The notes beneath the pieces are model-generated. The model saw only the letters and a list, made by a program, of their open reading frames with translations, was not told where the DNA came from and did not search any database. The translations under genes were made by a program, and so were the position numbers. From Paracoccaceae bacterium (GTDB lineage Bacteria; Pseudomonadota; Alphaproteobacteria; Rhodobacterales; Rhodobacteraceae), in the NCBI GenBank assembly GCA_020846995.1, contig JADLCV010000006.1, forward strand, positions 1 through 59,746: a stretch of 59,746 nucleotides of DNA, read 5' to 3'. Below are positions 44,728-53,428 of the stretch, in pieces (the stretch's first letter is position 1; the number at the start of each line of letters is the position of its first letter).

Positions 44728-45570
44728 TCAGGGCCGCGGCCGGGCGACATGGACGCTGCGGCGGTAGTCCGAGGGGGCGACGACGCCGTTGGCGATGAAG
44801 AAGCGCGAGAAGCTCGACTGGCTGGCAAAGCCGAGGTCGAGGCCGATGTCGGCCACCGCGTCGTGGCTGCCCGACAGCCGCTCGATCGCCCGCTCCATGC
44901 GCAGGGCGTTGAGGTAGGTGTTGGGGGTGAGCCCCATCGTCTCGCGGAAGAGCTTGTAGAAATGGGGCCGCGACAGCCCCGATTCGCGCGCCACCTCGTC
45001 GAGGCCCAGCTCCTCGCCCAGCCGCTCGCGCATGAGGTTGAGCGAGCGGCGGACGCGGAAGTCCCAGGCCTGCGGCACCCGGCCGAGGAAGGCCGCACCC
45101 TCCTCCGTCCACTGCCAGGACTGGTCGAAGCAGGCCTGGGTCAGCTCGGCGAGCGCCCCCTGCACCGACTGGTCGGTGATGATCTCGGCCAGCATGGTGC
45201 GGGCGACATGGGCGATGCGGCGGGCGATCGGGGCCGCAACCTCGATGCCGACGCGCCCGAAGCGCAGGCTCGAGGTGGCGCTGCGCGCGGCCTCGATGAA
45301 CCACACCGGCTTGATGTAGAGTACGAGCGCGAGGGTGTTGGTCGCGGCCCGGACCGGGCGGTAGAAATGGGGCTGCCAGGGGCTGATCGCCACCGCCTGT
45401 CCGGGCCCGATCGGGTAGGGGCGGCCGTCGATCACCGCCTCGGCCGGCGGGCCCTGGACGTGGAAGATGAGATGGCCCTCGCGGTGGGCATGGATGACCA
45501 TCGCCCGGTCCATGTCGTAAAGGCAGACCCGGCCGAAGGTGCCGTGCAGCACGGCCACTGAGGTGCTCAT
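44728..45570 (-). CDS. AraC-family transcriptional regulator
   Basis: This 280-residue protein has an N-terminal cupin-like ligand domain (HAHREGHLIFHVQG, then GPGQAVAISPWQPHFY). Its C-terminal double helix-turn-helix covers about 175-275 (LDEVARESGLSRPHFYKLFRE and DIGLDLGFASQSSFSRFF). GGGAGGA precedes the ATG at 45570. It probably controls the neighbouring dehydrogenase/transport genes, but the inducer is unknown. Confidence 0.9.
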   Translation of the reverse strand: MSTSVAVLHGTFGRVCLYDMDRAMVIHAHREGHLIFHVQGPPAEAVIDGRPYPIGPGQAVAISPWQPHFYRPVRAATNTLALVLYIKPVWFIEAARSATSSLRFGRVGIEVAAPIARRIAHVARTMLAEIITDQSVQGALAELTQACFDQSWQWTEEGAAFLGRVPQAWDFRVRRSLNLMRERLGEELGLDEVARESGLSRPHFYKLFRETMGLTPNTYLNALRMERAIERLSGSHDAVADIGLDLGFASQSSFSRFFIANGVVAPSDYRRSVHVARPRP

Positions 45571-45643
45571 CGCCCGGTCCTCCCTGAATCGCACGAACTC
45601 CCGGTGCGAAGGCTAGCAAATCGGCGGCCGGAAGCGACAGGCA

Positions 45644-46771
45644 TCACAGCGCCGCCTCGAGCATGGCGCGGTAGTCGGCGGCCGAGGCGAGGCGGGGGTT
45701 GGTCAGGTTGGCGGGGTCGGCCTCGGCCCGCCGCGCGACGCGGTCAAGCTGGGCCCCGTCAAGCCCGAGCGGCCCGAGCCGCGCGGGCAGCGGCAGGCGT
45801 TCGGCCAGCCGCAGGAGTGCCTCGGGCAGGTCGGCGCCGGGGGCGAGGCCGAGGGCCGCGGCGACGGCCGCGAAGCGCTCGCGCCCGGCCGGGGCGTTGA
45901 AGGCGAGGACCGGCGGCAGCAGCGCCGCGTGGAGGCTGCCGTGGCGGGGGGCGGCGGCGCCGCGCGCCTCCTCGAGGGCGTGGGCGAGGGCGTGGACGCC
46001 GCCGAGCCCCTTCTGGTCGGCAAGGGCGCCGTTCAGGGCCGCGGCGAGAAGCTCGCGGCGGGCGCCGAGGTCGGTGCCGTCGGCGACCGCGGGCTCGAGA
46101 TGGCGCCCGGCCCGCCGCAGCCCCTCGAGCGCGATGCCGTCGGCAGGCGGGTTGAAGGCGTTGCCGAGGAAGGTCTCGAGGCAGTGGGTGAGGGCGTCGA
46201 GCCCGGCCGCCGCCGTCGCCGCCGGGGTGTCGGCGGCCGCCAGCGTGGGGTCGCAGAGCGCCGCCGCGGGCACGAGGCGGCGGTCGCGCAGCCAGTGGTG
46301 CCGTCCGGCCGCGGTCAGGACGCGCACCGCGGCGCGGACGCCGGCCCCGCTGTCGGCCGTCGTCGGCACCGCGATCACCGGCCGCGCCCGGCCACCCCCC
46401 GCACCACCCGCGCCGCCCGCACCCGCGAGCAGCGCCGCGATGCCGGCGCCGGCGCCGGCCAGGCCCGCGATCTTGCCCGCGTCGATCGCCCCCGCCCCGC
46501 CGACGGCGATCACGCAGTCGCACCCCTCGGCCGCAAGGGTCAGGGCGGCGGCGGCGCAATCGGCCTCGCGCGCCGGCCCGGACGGGGGAACGAAGGCCGC
46601 CGCCGCCCGCGTTCCCCGCGGCAGCGACAGCATCAGCCGGTCGAGTGCCTCCGGCCCGTCGGCAACGACCAGCGGCCGGCTGGCGCCGAGCAGCGCGAGT
46701 TCGGATTCGAGCGCGTCCTCGAGGACGCGGTCGGCGAAATGCACTCGCGTCAGGTAGGTGATGAGCGACAT
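45644..46771 (-). CDS. Iron-containing (group III) alcohol dehydrogenase family protein
   Basis: This 375-residue NAD-dependent enzyme has metal ligands D192-x3-H196 in LDALTHCLE, H264 in VHALAHALEE and H277 in PRHGSLHAALLP. The nucleotide turn is GGAGAIDAGK (91-100). A Gly/Ala run at 106-126 looks like a lineage-specific loop expansion. Family members include 1,3-propanediol, methanol, lactaldehyde and maleylacetate-type reductases, so the substrate cannot be given. It lies downstream of a solute-binding protein gene, with a hairpin between them. Confidence 0.85.
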   Translation of the reverse strand: MSLITYLTRVHFADRVLEDALESELALLGASRPLVVADGPEALDRLMLSLPRGTRAAAAFVPPSGPAREADCAAAALTLAAEGCDCVIAVGGAGAIDAGKIAGLAGAGAGIAALLAGAGGAGGAGGGRARPVIAVPTTADSGAGVRAAVRVLTAAGRHHWLRDRRLVPAAALCDPTLAAADTPAATAAAGLDALTHCLETFLGNAFNPPADGIALEGLRRAGRHLEPAVADGTDLGARRELLAAALNGALADQKGLGGVHALAHALEEARGAAAPRHGSLHAALLPPVLAFNAPAGRERFAAVAAALGLAPGADLPEALLRLAERLPLPARLGPLGLDGAQLDRVARRAEADPANLTNPRLASAADYRAMLEAAL

Positions 46772-46791
46772 GGCGGGAGGCCCGCATGGAC

Positions 46792-46817
46792 ACGGGCGGC
46801 CGCGCCGGGCCGCCCGT
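46792..46817 (-). terminator. Intercistronic hairpin between SBP and alcohol dehydrogenase genes
   Basis: ACGGGCGGCC and GGCCGCCCGT pair perfectly around a 6-base loop, 66 bases past the SBP stop and 20 before the dehydrogenase ATG. Such hairpins often hold binding-protein mRNA at higher levels than distal genes. There is no T-run. Confidence 0.55.
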
Positions 46818-46883
46818 CAGGGGTTTCGCGGCTCCGGCCCCGCGCCGGCCGCAGCGGCGGCGCGGCCGGCGCCGGCCCCGGGC

Positions 46884-48143
46884 TCAGCGCCCGGCGAGGG
46901 CGTTGCAGTCGGGCGTGTCGCGGCTCGGCAGGCCGAGGGCGCGGAACTCGTCGGCGGTCATGCCGAGAGTCTGGGTGACGTTGTCCACCCGCGCCTTGAG
47001 CACGCTCGTGAGCCCGCCCTGGCCGTCCTCGACCACCTCGGTCACGAAGACCGTGCCCGCGGCCTGGCGGTTCTCGTTCAGCGTCACGGTGCCGAGCGGG
47101 GTGGCGAGCGGCATCGTCGCCAGCGCCTCCTTGAAGCGCGCCTGGCCGTTCGAGAGGTCGCCGTCGACGGCGTCAAGCGCCTGGATCATGGCCAGCGTGG
47201 CGATGTAGTAGCCGATGCCGAAAAGCGACGGGGTCGGGAAGCGGTCGGCCTCGGGGAAGGTGTCCTGGTAGAGCTTGACATAGTCCTGCCAGGCCGGGCT
47301 CGGGTCGTCGATGGCGAACGGTCCCGAGGTCGGCGTGCCGACGAGCGCGTCCTTGGCCCGGCCCTTGGAGGTCAGCACCGTCTGGTCGGCCATGATCGTG
47401 CCGCCGATCAGGTTGGTGTGGGCCCCGGCCTGCTCGTACTGGTTGAGGAAGTTGATGGCGTCGGTGCCGCCGACGCCAAGGTAGATGGCATCGACATCCT
47501 CGGGCAGGGCCGCGATCACCGCCCCGAAGTCCGACGAGCCGAGCGGCACCCAGAAGCGCTCGGCGATCTCGCCCCCGGCCTTGCAGAAGTCGACCGCGAA
47601 GCCCATGAAGTTGGTGTAGCCGAAGGAGTAGTCGGCGGCGACGGTGGCGACGCGCTTCCAGCCCTTCTCGTTGACGACGTAGGAGCCGAGGCCGTAGCCC
47701 CACTGGTTGCCGTCGAGGTTGAAGCGGAAGAAGTTCGGCGCCGGATCGACCCAGGTCGTCTCGAGCGCGCCCGAGATGCCGTTGATCACCGTCCGGTCGG
47801 GGATCGTCTTGGCGAAGTCGCGCATGGCGATGCCCTCGGAGCCCGACAGCGGCCCGAGGATGATGTCGACCCCGTCCTGCTCGACCAGCCGGCGGGCCTG
47901 GCGGACGACGGTGTCGGGGGTGGTGTCGGTGGGAACGACGACGGTCTCGATCTTCTTGCCGTCGATGGTGTAGTTCACCTGCCTCAGCGCGAGATCGACG
48001 TTGAGGATGCTGTCCTTGCCGCCGGCGGCGAAGGTGCCTTCCACGGCTGCCAGGATGCCGACCTTGATGGTGTCCTGCGCCAGCGCCATCCCGGGCGCGA
48101 CCAGCGCTGCCACCGAGACGGTGGCGATCAGAGCCTTCCGCAT
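46884..48143 (-). CDS. ABC-transporter solute-binding protein (branched-chain amino acid type)
   Basis: This 419-residue periplasmic protein has a signal peptide of about 22 residues ending ALA before QDTIKVG. The type I periplasmic-binding fold shows IILGPLSGSEGIAMRDF and NFFRFNLDGNQ. No permease or ATPase is on this strand, so it probably uses the LivHMGF-type transporter encoded divergently at 51.5-54.9 kb, which has its own binding protein. GGGAGG precedes the ATG. It lies between the ALDH and alcohol dehydrogenase genes. Confidence 0.88.
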   Translation of the reverse strand: MRKALIATVSVAALVAPGMALAQDTIKVGILAAVEGTFAAGGKDSILNVDLALRQVNYTIDGKKIETVVVPTDTTPDTVVRQARRLVEQDGVDIILGPLSGSEGIAMRDFAKTIPDRTVINGISGALETTWVDPAPNFFRFNLDGNQWGYGLGSYVVNEKGWKRVATVAADYSFGYTNFMGFAVDFCKAGGEIAERFWVPLGSSDFGAVIAALPEDVDAIYLGVGGTDAINFLNQYEQAGAHTNLIGGTIMADQTVLTSKGRAKDALVGTPTSGPFAIDDPSPAWQDYVKLYQDTFPEADRFPTPSLFGIGYYIATLAMIQALDAVDGDLSNGQARFKEALATMPLATPLGTVTLNENRQAAGTVFVTEVVEDGQGGLTSVLKARVDNVTQTLGMTADEFRALGLPSRDTPDCNALAGR

Positions 48144-48328
48144 GTCCGAACCTCCCCAATGCGTCGCGCGGCGGGGCCGGGGCAGCAACCCCCGGGTGTG
48201 AAGGCCGCGCGATCGCTCCATGCCGAGGCCGCCACGATAAGGCGGGCCGGGCGGGGAGACGGAACACCGGCCGTCCCGCCCCATATCCGGCGGTCTGATT
48301 CTTGGCCCCGTCCCCCGTCCCCGTGCCC

Positions 48329-49852
48329 TCAGTCGAGTTCGAAGCGCACGCCCTGGGCGAGCGGCAGGCTGGTGCCGTGGTTGATCGTGTTGGTGGCCCG
48401 CCGCATGTAGCCCTTCCAGGCGTCCGAGCCCGATTCGCGTCCGCCTCCGGTCTCCTTCTCGCCGCCGAAGGCGCCGCCGATCTCGGCCCCCGAGGGGCCG
48501 ATGTTGACGTTGGCGATGCCGCAGTCCGACCCCGCCGCCGAGAGGAAGGTCTCGGCCTCGCGCAGGTCGTTGGTGAAGATCGACGACGAGAGCCCCTGGG
48601 GGACGGCGTTGTGGAGCGCGATCGCCTCGGCGAGATCCCGGTAGCGCAGGACGTAGAGGATGGGCGCGAAGGTCTCGCGCATGACGATGTCGGGCTGACC
48701 CGGCATGAGGACGAGGGCAGGGCGGCGGTAGACGCCCTCGGCGCAGCCGGCGACCGTCACCGCCTCGCCCCCCGTCACCTCGCCCCCCGCTGCCCGCGCC
48801 GCGGCGAGGGCCGCGTCCATCGCCCGGCCCGCCGCCTCGTCGACGAGCGGACCGACGAGCGTGCCCTCCTCGAGCGGGTTGCCGACCCGGACCGAGCCGT
48901 AGGCGCGCCGCAGCCGGGCCACGAGCGCGTCGGCGATCGTCTCGTGGACGATCAGCCGGCGCAGCGTCGTGCAGCGCTGGCCGGCCGTGCCCATGGCCGC
49001 GAAGGCCACCCCCCGCACCGTCAGCTCGAGGTCGGCCGAGGGGCAGACGATCGCCGCGTTGTTGCCGCCAAGCTCGAGGATCGCGCGGCCGAAGCGGGCG
49101 GCGACGCGGGGCCCGACGCGGCGGCCCATGGCCGTCGATCCGGTGGCCGAGACGAGGGCCACGCGGACATCGTCGACGAGCGCCTCGCCAAGCTCGCGGC
49201 CGCCGGGCAGGACGGCGGCGAGGCCCTCGGGGGCGGCGTGGCCGGCGGCGCGGAAGCGGGCCTCCGCGCGCCCGAGGAGGGCATGGGCTGCGAGGGCCGA
49301 GAGCGTCGCCTTCTCGGAGGGCTTCCACAGCACCGGGTTGCCGCAGACCAGCGCGAGGGCCGCGTTCCACGACCAGACCGCGACCGGGAAGTTGAAGGCC
49401 GAGATGATCCCGACCGGCCCGAGCGGGTGCCAGGTCTCCATCATCCGGTGGGCGGGCCGCTCGGAGGCGATCGTCAGCCCGTGCAGCTGGCGCGAGAGGC
49501 CGACGGCGAAGTCGCAGATGTCGATCATCTCCTGGACCTCGCCGAGGCCCTCCGAGACGATCTTGCCGACCTCGGCCGAGACGATGCGGCCGAGGGCCGC
49601 CTTCTCGCGGCGGAGTTCCTCGCCGAAGAGGCGGACGAGTTCGCCGCGGATGGGCGCCGGGACCAGCCGCCAGGCGCGGAAGGCCGCGGTGGCGGCGGTG
49701 ATGGCGGCGGCGGCCTCGGCCGCGGTCGCCGCGCGGACGCGCGCGAGGGTCTCGCCGGTGACGGCCGAGCGGGCGGTGAGGTCGCCGGCGAGCGCGGCGG
49801 GGGGCACGCCCAGGGTCTCGAGCGTGCGCATGATGGTGCTGGCGAGCGGCAT
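48329..49852 (-). CDS. Aldehyde dehydrogenase, ALDH7 (alpha-aminoadipic semialdehyde / P6C dehydrogenase) type
   Basis: This 507-residue NAD-dependent dehydrogenase has catalytic Cys294 in GTAGQRCTTLRR and general base Glu260 in LELGGNNA. Other motifs are GVIISAFNFPVAVWSWN-like cofactor contacts and VSATGSTAMGR. The N-N in LGGNNA and the GQRCTTLRR block are the hallmarks of ALDH7 (antiquitin/AmaB) rather than succinate or betaine aldehyde enzymes. It thus could oxidise aminoadipate semialdehyde or a related amino-aldehyde. GGGAGGAAAGG precedes the ATG. Confidence 0.85.
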   Translation of the reverse strand: MPLASTIMRTLETLGVPPAALAGDLTARSAVTGETLARVRAATAAEAAAAITAATAAFRAWRLVPAPIRGELVRLFGEELRREKAALGRIVSAEVGKIVSEGLGEVQEMIDICDFAVGLSRQLHGLTIASERPAHRMMETWHPLGPVGIISAFNFPVAVWSWNAALALVCGNPVLWKPSEKATLSALAAHALLGRAEARFRAAGHAAPEGLAAVLPGGRELGEALVDDVRVALVSATGSTAMGRRVGPRVAARFGRAILELGGNNAAIVCPSADLELTVRGVAFAAMGTAGQRCTTLRRLIVHETIADALVARLRRAYGSVRVGNPLEEGTLVGPLVDEAAGRAMDAALAAARAAGGEVTGGEAVTVAGCAEGVYRRPALVLMPGQPDIVMRETFAPILYVLRYRDLAEAIALHNAVPQGLSSSIFTNDLREAETFLSAAGSDCGIANVNIGPSGAEIGGAFGGEKETGGGRESGSDAWKGYMRRATNTINHGTSLPLAQGVRFELD

Positions 49853-50225
49853 CCTTTCCTCCCTGTCGCGGTCTGCCCGGGCTCTCTGCCACGCAGGGCC
49901 GCCGATGCCCAGCCCCGGGGGCCGGGCACGGCGACGCAGGCGGCCGGGCGGGCCGGCGGGCCCCGGCGCCCCCCCGCCCGTCCCGCCCGGCCCGGTCCCG
50001 CCGGGAAGGCCCCCCCGGGGGGGTCGGGCGCAGCGGCGCGTCCGCGGGCGACCGGCGCGGGGCCCGCCTCCCCGCGCGGGCGCCGCGCCGCCGCCCCGCG
50101 GGGCGGGATATAGACGGCGTCGATGCCGGGTATCGGGCCCCTTGCCAACTTCCTTCTTGTGCGACGCCCCGCCATGGGCAAGGTTCGGGCCCCGACCAGG
50201 CGTCGGCACCAAGAGGGAGGAGACC
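49853..50225. other. 373-base divergent control region between ALDH and ABC operons
   Basis: It contains an extreme GC block (about 49905-50100) with C7G7 at 50010-50023 and no gene. Closer to the plus-strand operon are a lone good -10, TATAGA at 50109-50114 (no good -35), and a hairpin at 50135-50193 in the presumed leader. Binding sites for the nearby GntR or AraC regulators may lie here, but I cannot define one. Confidence 0.5.
50135..50193 (+). promoter_or_regulatory. Leader hairpin before the solute-binding protein gene
   Basis: GGGCCCCTTGCC (50135-50146) pairs with GGCAAGG (50177-50183) and, past a short bulge, GGGCCC (50187-50192). It lies between the candidate -10 and the ribosome site of the 50226 gene, so it could affect that mRNA. 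Confidence 0.4.
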
Positions 50226-51473
50226 ATGTTGAACCGCCGCGACATCCTTGTCGGAGCAACGGCACTCGCCGCCACGGCCGGGCTGCGACCGTCCTTCGCC
50301 CAGGCCGACGAGATCCGCATCGGCGCCATCTATCCCTTCTCGGGCTCGGGCGCGCAGATCGGCGTCGAGGCCAAGTATGCCATCGACACCGGCGAGCGCC
50401 TCGTCAACGAATCCTTCGACCTGAACCTCCTCCGGGCCCGCGATGCCGGGCTTCCGGCCCTTGGCGGCGCGAAGATCCGCATCATCTACGCCGACCACCA
50501 GGCCGACCCCCAGAAGGGCCGCGCCGAGGCCGAGCGGCTCATCACCCAGGAAGGCGTCGTCGGGCTGATCGGCACCTACTACAGTTCGGTCGCGGCCGTG
50601 GTGTCGCAGGTCGCCGAGCGCTACCAGGTGCCCTTCATCGCCGCCGAATCGTCCTCGCCCACGCTCCACCGCCAGGGGCTGAGGTATTTCTTCCGCGCCG
50701 GGCCGCACGACGAGCTCTACACCAACGCGATGTTCGAGTTCATGGACTCGCTCAAGGACTCGGGCCGGGCCCCGGTCGGCTCGATCGCGCTCTTCTACGA
50801 GGACACGCTCTTCGGCACCGAGACGGCACGGGTCCAGAAGGAACTCGCGGCGGCGCGCAGCATCCCCGTCGTCGCCGACGTCAAGTATCGCGCCAACTCG
50901 CCCTCGCTCGCCACCGAGGTCCAGATCCTCAAGTCGAGCAACCCCGACGTGGTGATGGCGACCTCCTACACGACCGACGCGATCCTCTTCATCAAGACCG
51001 CGAACGAGCTCGGCTTCCGTCCCAAGGGCGTCATCTGCCAGGATGCGGGCTACTACGAGCCGGCCTTCCTCGCCGCCGTCGGCCCGCTCGCCAACGGCCT
51101 CATCAGCCGGGCCACCTACGCCCCCGACTTCGCCGGCCGCCGGCCCGAGGTCCAGGTCGTCAACGATATCTTCAAGGCGATGTCGGGCAAGGACTTCAAC
51201 GACAGCACCTCGCGCGAGTTCACGGCCGTGCAGATCATGGCCGAGGCGATCAACCGGGCGGCCTCGCGCGAGGGGCCGGCGATCCGCGACGCGCTTGCCG
51301 CCCTCGACGTCCCGGGCGAGCTCACGATCATGCCGTGGGAGCGCATCAAGTTCGGCGAGGACGGCCAGAACAGCTTCGTCAAGCTGGTGATGATGCAGTG
51401 CAAGGACGGGGTCTACCGGACGGTCTGGCCGGGCCAGTATGCCTCGACCGAGCTCGTCTGGCCGATCAGCTGA
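50226..51473 (+). CDS. ABC-transporter solute-binding protein, first gene of the Liv-type operon
   Basis: This 415-residue protein has a leader with NRRDILVGA, a twin-arginine-like motif, ending AQA before DEIRIGA. Tat or Sec export are both possible. The type I periplasmic-binding fold shows IGTYYSSVAAVVSQVAE and AAESSSPTLHRQG. The set of contact residues around AESSSP differs from the other binding protein at 46.9-48.1 kb, so the two probably bind different ligands. GGGAGGAG lies 5 bases before the ATG. livH follows after 37 bases. Confidence 0.9.
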   Translation: MLNRRDILVGATALAATAGLRPSFAQADEIRIGAIYPFSGSGAQIGVEAKYAIDTGERLVNESFDLNLLRARDAGLPALGGAKIRIIYADHQADPQKGRAEAERLITQEGVVGLIGTYYSSVAAVVSQVAERYQVPFIAAESSSPTLHRQGLRYFFRAGPHDELYTNAMFEFMDSLKDSGRAPVGSIALFYEDTLFGTETARVQKELAAARSIPVVADVKYRANSPSLATEVQILKSSNPDVVMATSYTTDAILFIKTANELGFRPKGVICQDAGYYEPAFLAAVGPLANGLISRATYAPDFAGRRPEVQVVNDIFKAMSGKDFNDSTSREFTAVQIMAEAINRAASREGPAIRDALAALDVPGELTIMPWERIKFGEDGQNSFVKLVMMQCKDGVYRTVWPGQYASTELVWPIS

Positions 51474-51510
51474 TCACCATCGGCGCGCGCGAGACCCGGG
51501 AGACCCGTCC

Positions 51511-52389
51511 ATGACCGCCCAGATCGTCCTCCAGGTCCTCCTGAGCGGTCTCCTGATGGGCCTCATCTATGCCCTCGTGGCCTCGGGGCTCGCGCTCATC
51601 TTCGGGCTCATGGACGTCGTCAACTTCGCCCATGGCGACTTCCTGATGGTCGCCATGTACGCGCTGTTCGTCCTCGTCGCGATGTCGGGCGCCGACCCGC
51701 TCCTCCTCGCGCCCGTCGTCACGCTCGTGCTCTTCGCCTTCGGGGCGGCAATCTATCTCGGCATCGTCCGCTTCGCCATGCGGGTGCAGACCAACCGCGG
51801 CATGGTCCAGGTCTTCACGACCTTCGGGCTCGGCCTCCTCCTCCAGGGCCTTGCCCAGACCATCTTCACCCCCGACTACCGCAGCGTCGACGGCGGCATC
51901 GTCGCCGGCAAGTCGGTGGCGCTCGGGGGCATCATCCTGCCCATGCCCCATGTCGTCGGGGCGCTGATCTCGCTTGCCGCCTTTGGGCTGATCTGGCTTC
52001 TCATCAACCGCACCGACCTCGGCAAGGCGCTCGAGGCGACGCGCGAGGACGCCGACGCCGTCGCCCTCGTCGGCATCGACCGGAACCGGGTGTTCGCGAT
52101 CGGCTGGGGGCTCGGCTCGGCCCTCGTCGGGCTCTCGGCCTCGATCCTCGCGACCTTCTTCTACATCTTCCCGGGCGTCGGCAACAGCTTCGTCCTGATC
52201 GCCTTCGTCACCGTCGCCCTCGGCGGCTTCGGCAGCGTCTACGGGGCCCTGGCGGCGGGCGTGCTGATCGGCCTCATCGAGGCGATGACCGCGCTCCTCG
52301 TCGCGCCGTCGCTGAAGATGCTCGGGGTCTTCGCGGTCTACCTCGCGGTCGTCACCTTCCGGCCCCGCGGGCTTTTCGGGTCGATGTGA
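51511..52389 (+). CDS. livH: Branched-chain-type ABC transporter permease, LivH family
   Basis: This 292-residue inner-membrane protein has about eight helices. It has the family start LLSGLLMGLIYALVASGLALIFGLMDVVNFAHGDFLM and the EAA-like loop region TREDADAVALVGID contacting the ATPases. It forms the channel with LivM. Family members import leucine-type amino acids but also urea, amides and aromatic acids, so the name describes homology only. Confidence 0.92.
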   Translation: MTAQIVLQVLLSGLLMGLIYALVASGLALIFGLMDVVNFAHGDFLMVAMYALFVLVAMSGADPLLLAPVVTLVLFAFGAAIYLGIVRFAMRVQTNRGMVQVFTTFGLGLLLQGLAQTIFTPDYRSVDGGIVAGKSVALGGIILPMPHVVGALISLAAFGLIWLLINRTDLGKALEATREDADAVALVGIDRNRVFAIGWGLGSALVGLSASILATFFYIFPGVGNSFVLIAFVTVALGGFGSVYGALAAGVLIGLIEAMTALLVAPSLKMLGVFAVYLAVVTFRPRGLFGSM

Positions 52390-52423
52390 CGCCGCCGGCA
52401 AGCTGAAGGAACGGAGCCCCCAC

Positions 52424-53428
52424 GTGGCCCAGCCGCAGACCATCCCCGCCCCGATCACGGCCTTCACCTCGCGCCGGCGGCGCCAGCTTGCCGTCGCGCT
52501 CGCGGTCGCGCTCGCACTCGCACTCCTGCCGCTCGCGGTCGCCGACGTCTTCGTCATGAACATCCTCGTGCTGACAATCCTCTTCGCGTCGCTGTCGCAG
52601 AGCTGGAACATCCTCGGCGGCTATTGCGGGCAGATCTCGCTCGGCCATGCGGTCTATTTCGGCATCGGCGCCTATGTGACGGTGGCGCTCTTCGTCGACT
52701 TCGGCATCCTGCCGTGGTTCGGGATGCTGGCCGGGGCGGCGATCGCCGTCGTCCTCGCCCTCGCCCTCGGCTATCCCTGCTTCCGCCTCGCCGGGCACTA
52801 CTACACGATCGCCACCATCGTCATCGCCGAGGCGGCGCTGCTCCTTGTCGCCAACGCCGAGTGGACGGGCGGCGCCGTCGGGCTCCAGCTCCCGTTCGCG
52901 CCCGACAGCTGGGCGACGCTGCAGTTCGGCCGCACCAAGCTGCCCTACTACTACCTCGCGCTGGGCCTCGCCGTCGCAACCTGGATCGTCAGCTGGGTGA
53001 TCGAGGACACCCGCGCCGGCTACTGGTGGCGCGCCGTCAACAGCGACATCGCCGCGGCCCAGAGCCTCGGGGTCAACGTCTTCCGCTCGAAGATGGCGGC
53101 CTCGGCGGTCTCGGCCTTCTTCACGGCCGTCGCCGGCGGGGTCTATGCCTTCTTCGTCTCCTACATCGACCCCACGAGCGTGATGAGCTTCCACATCTCG
53201 CTCCTGATCTCGCTGCCCGCGGTCCTCGGCGGCATCGGCACGCTCTGGGGCCCGGCGCTCGGGGCGATCGTGCTCATCCCCATGGGCGAGCTCACCCGCA
53301 GCTACTTCGGCGGCACCGGGCTCGGCACCAACCTCATCGTCTACGGCGTCCTCGTCATGGCGATCTCGCTCCTGCGGCCGCAGGGGCTCGTCAGCCTCGT
53401 CCACCTCTTCGTGCCGCGGCGGGCGTGA
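52424..53428 (+). CDS. livM: Branched-chain-type ABC transporter permease, LivM family
   Basis: This second channel subunit has 334 residues and about nine helices. It has the family motif SWNILGGYCGQISLGHAVYFGIGAY and the loop WWRAVNSDIAAAQSLGVN. It starts at a GTG with GGAG upstream and ends in a TGATG junction with livG. About 18 residues of polar N-terminus precede the first helix. Confidence 0.92.
   Translation: MAQPQTIPAPITAFTSRRRRQLAVALAVALALALLPLAVADVFVMNILVLTILFASLSQSWNILGGYCGQISLGHAVYFGIGAYVTVALFVDFGILPWFGMLAGAAIAVVLALALGYPCFRLAGHYYTIATIVIAEAALLLVANAEWTGGAVGLQLPFAPDSWATLQFGRTKLPYYYLALGLAVATWIVSWVIEDTRAGYWWRAVNSDIAAAQSLGVNVFRSKMAASAVSAFFTAVAGGVYAFFVSYIDPTSVMSFHISLLISLPAVLGGIGTLWGPALGAIVLIPMGELTRSYFGGTGLGTNLIVYGVLVMAISLLRPQGLVSLVHLFVPRRA

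Noticed and set aside
46884-50708. A single 1,274-codon minus-strand frame covering the SBP
   Set aside because: Only the part from 48143 downward is the SBP (signal peptide and ribosome site at its start). The upstream part is an out-of-frame reading of the aldehyde dehydrogenase gene.
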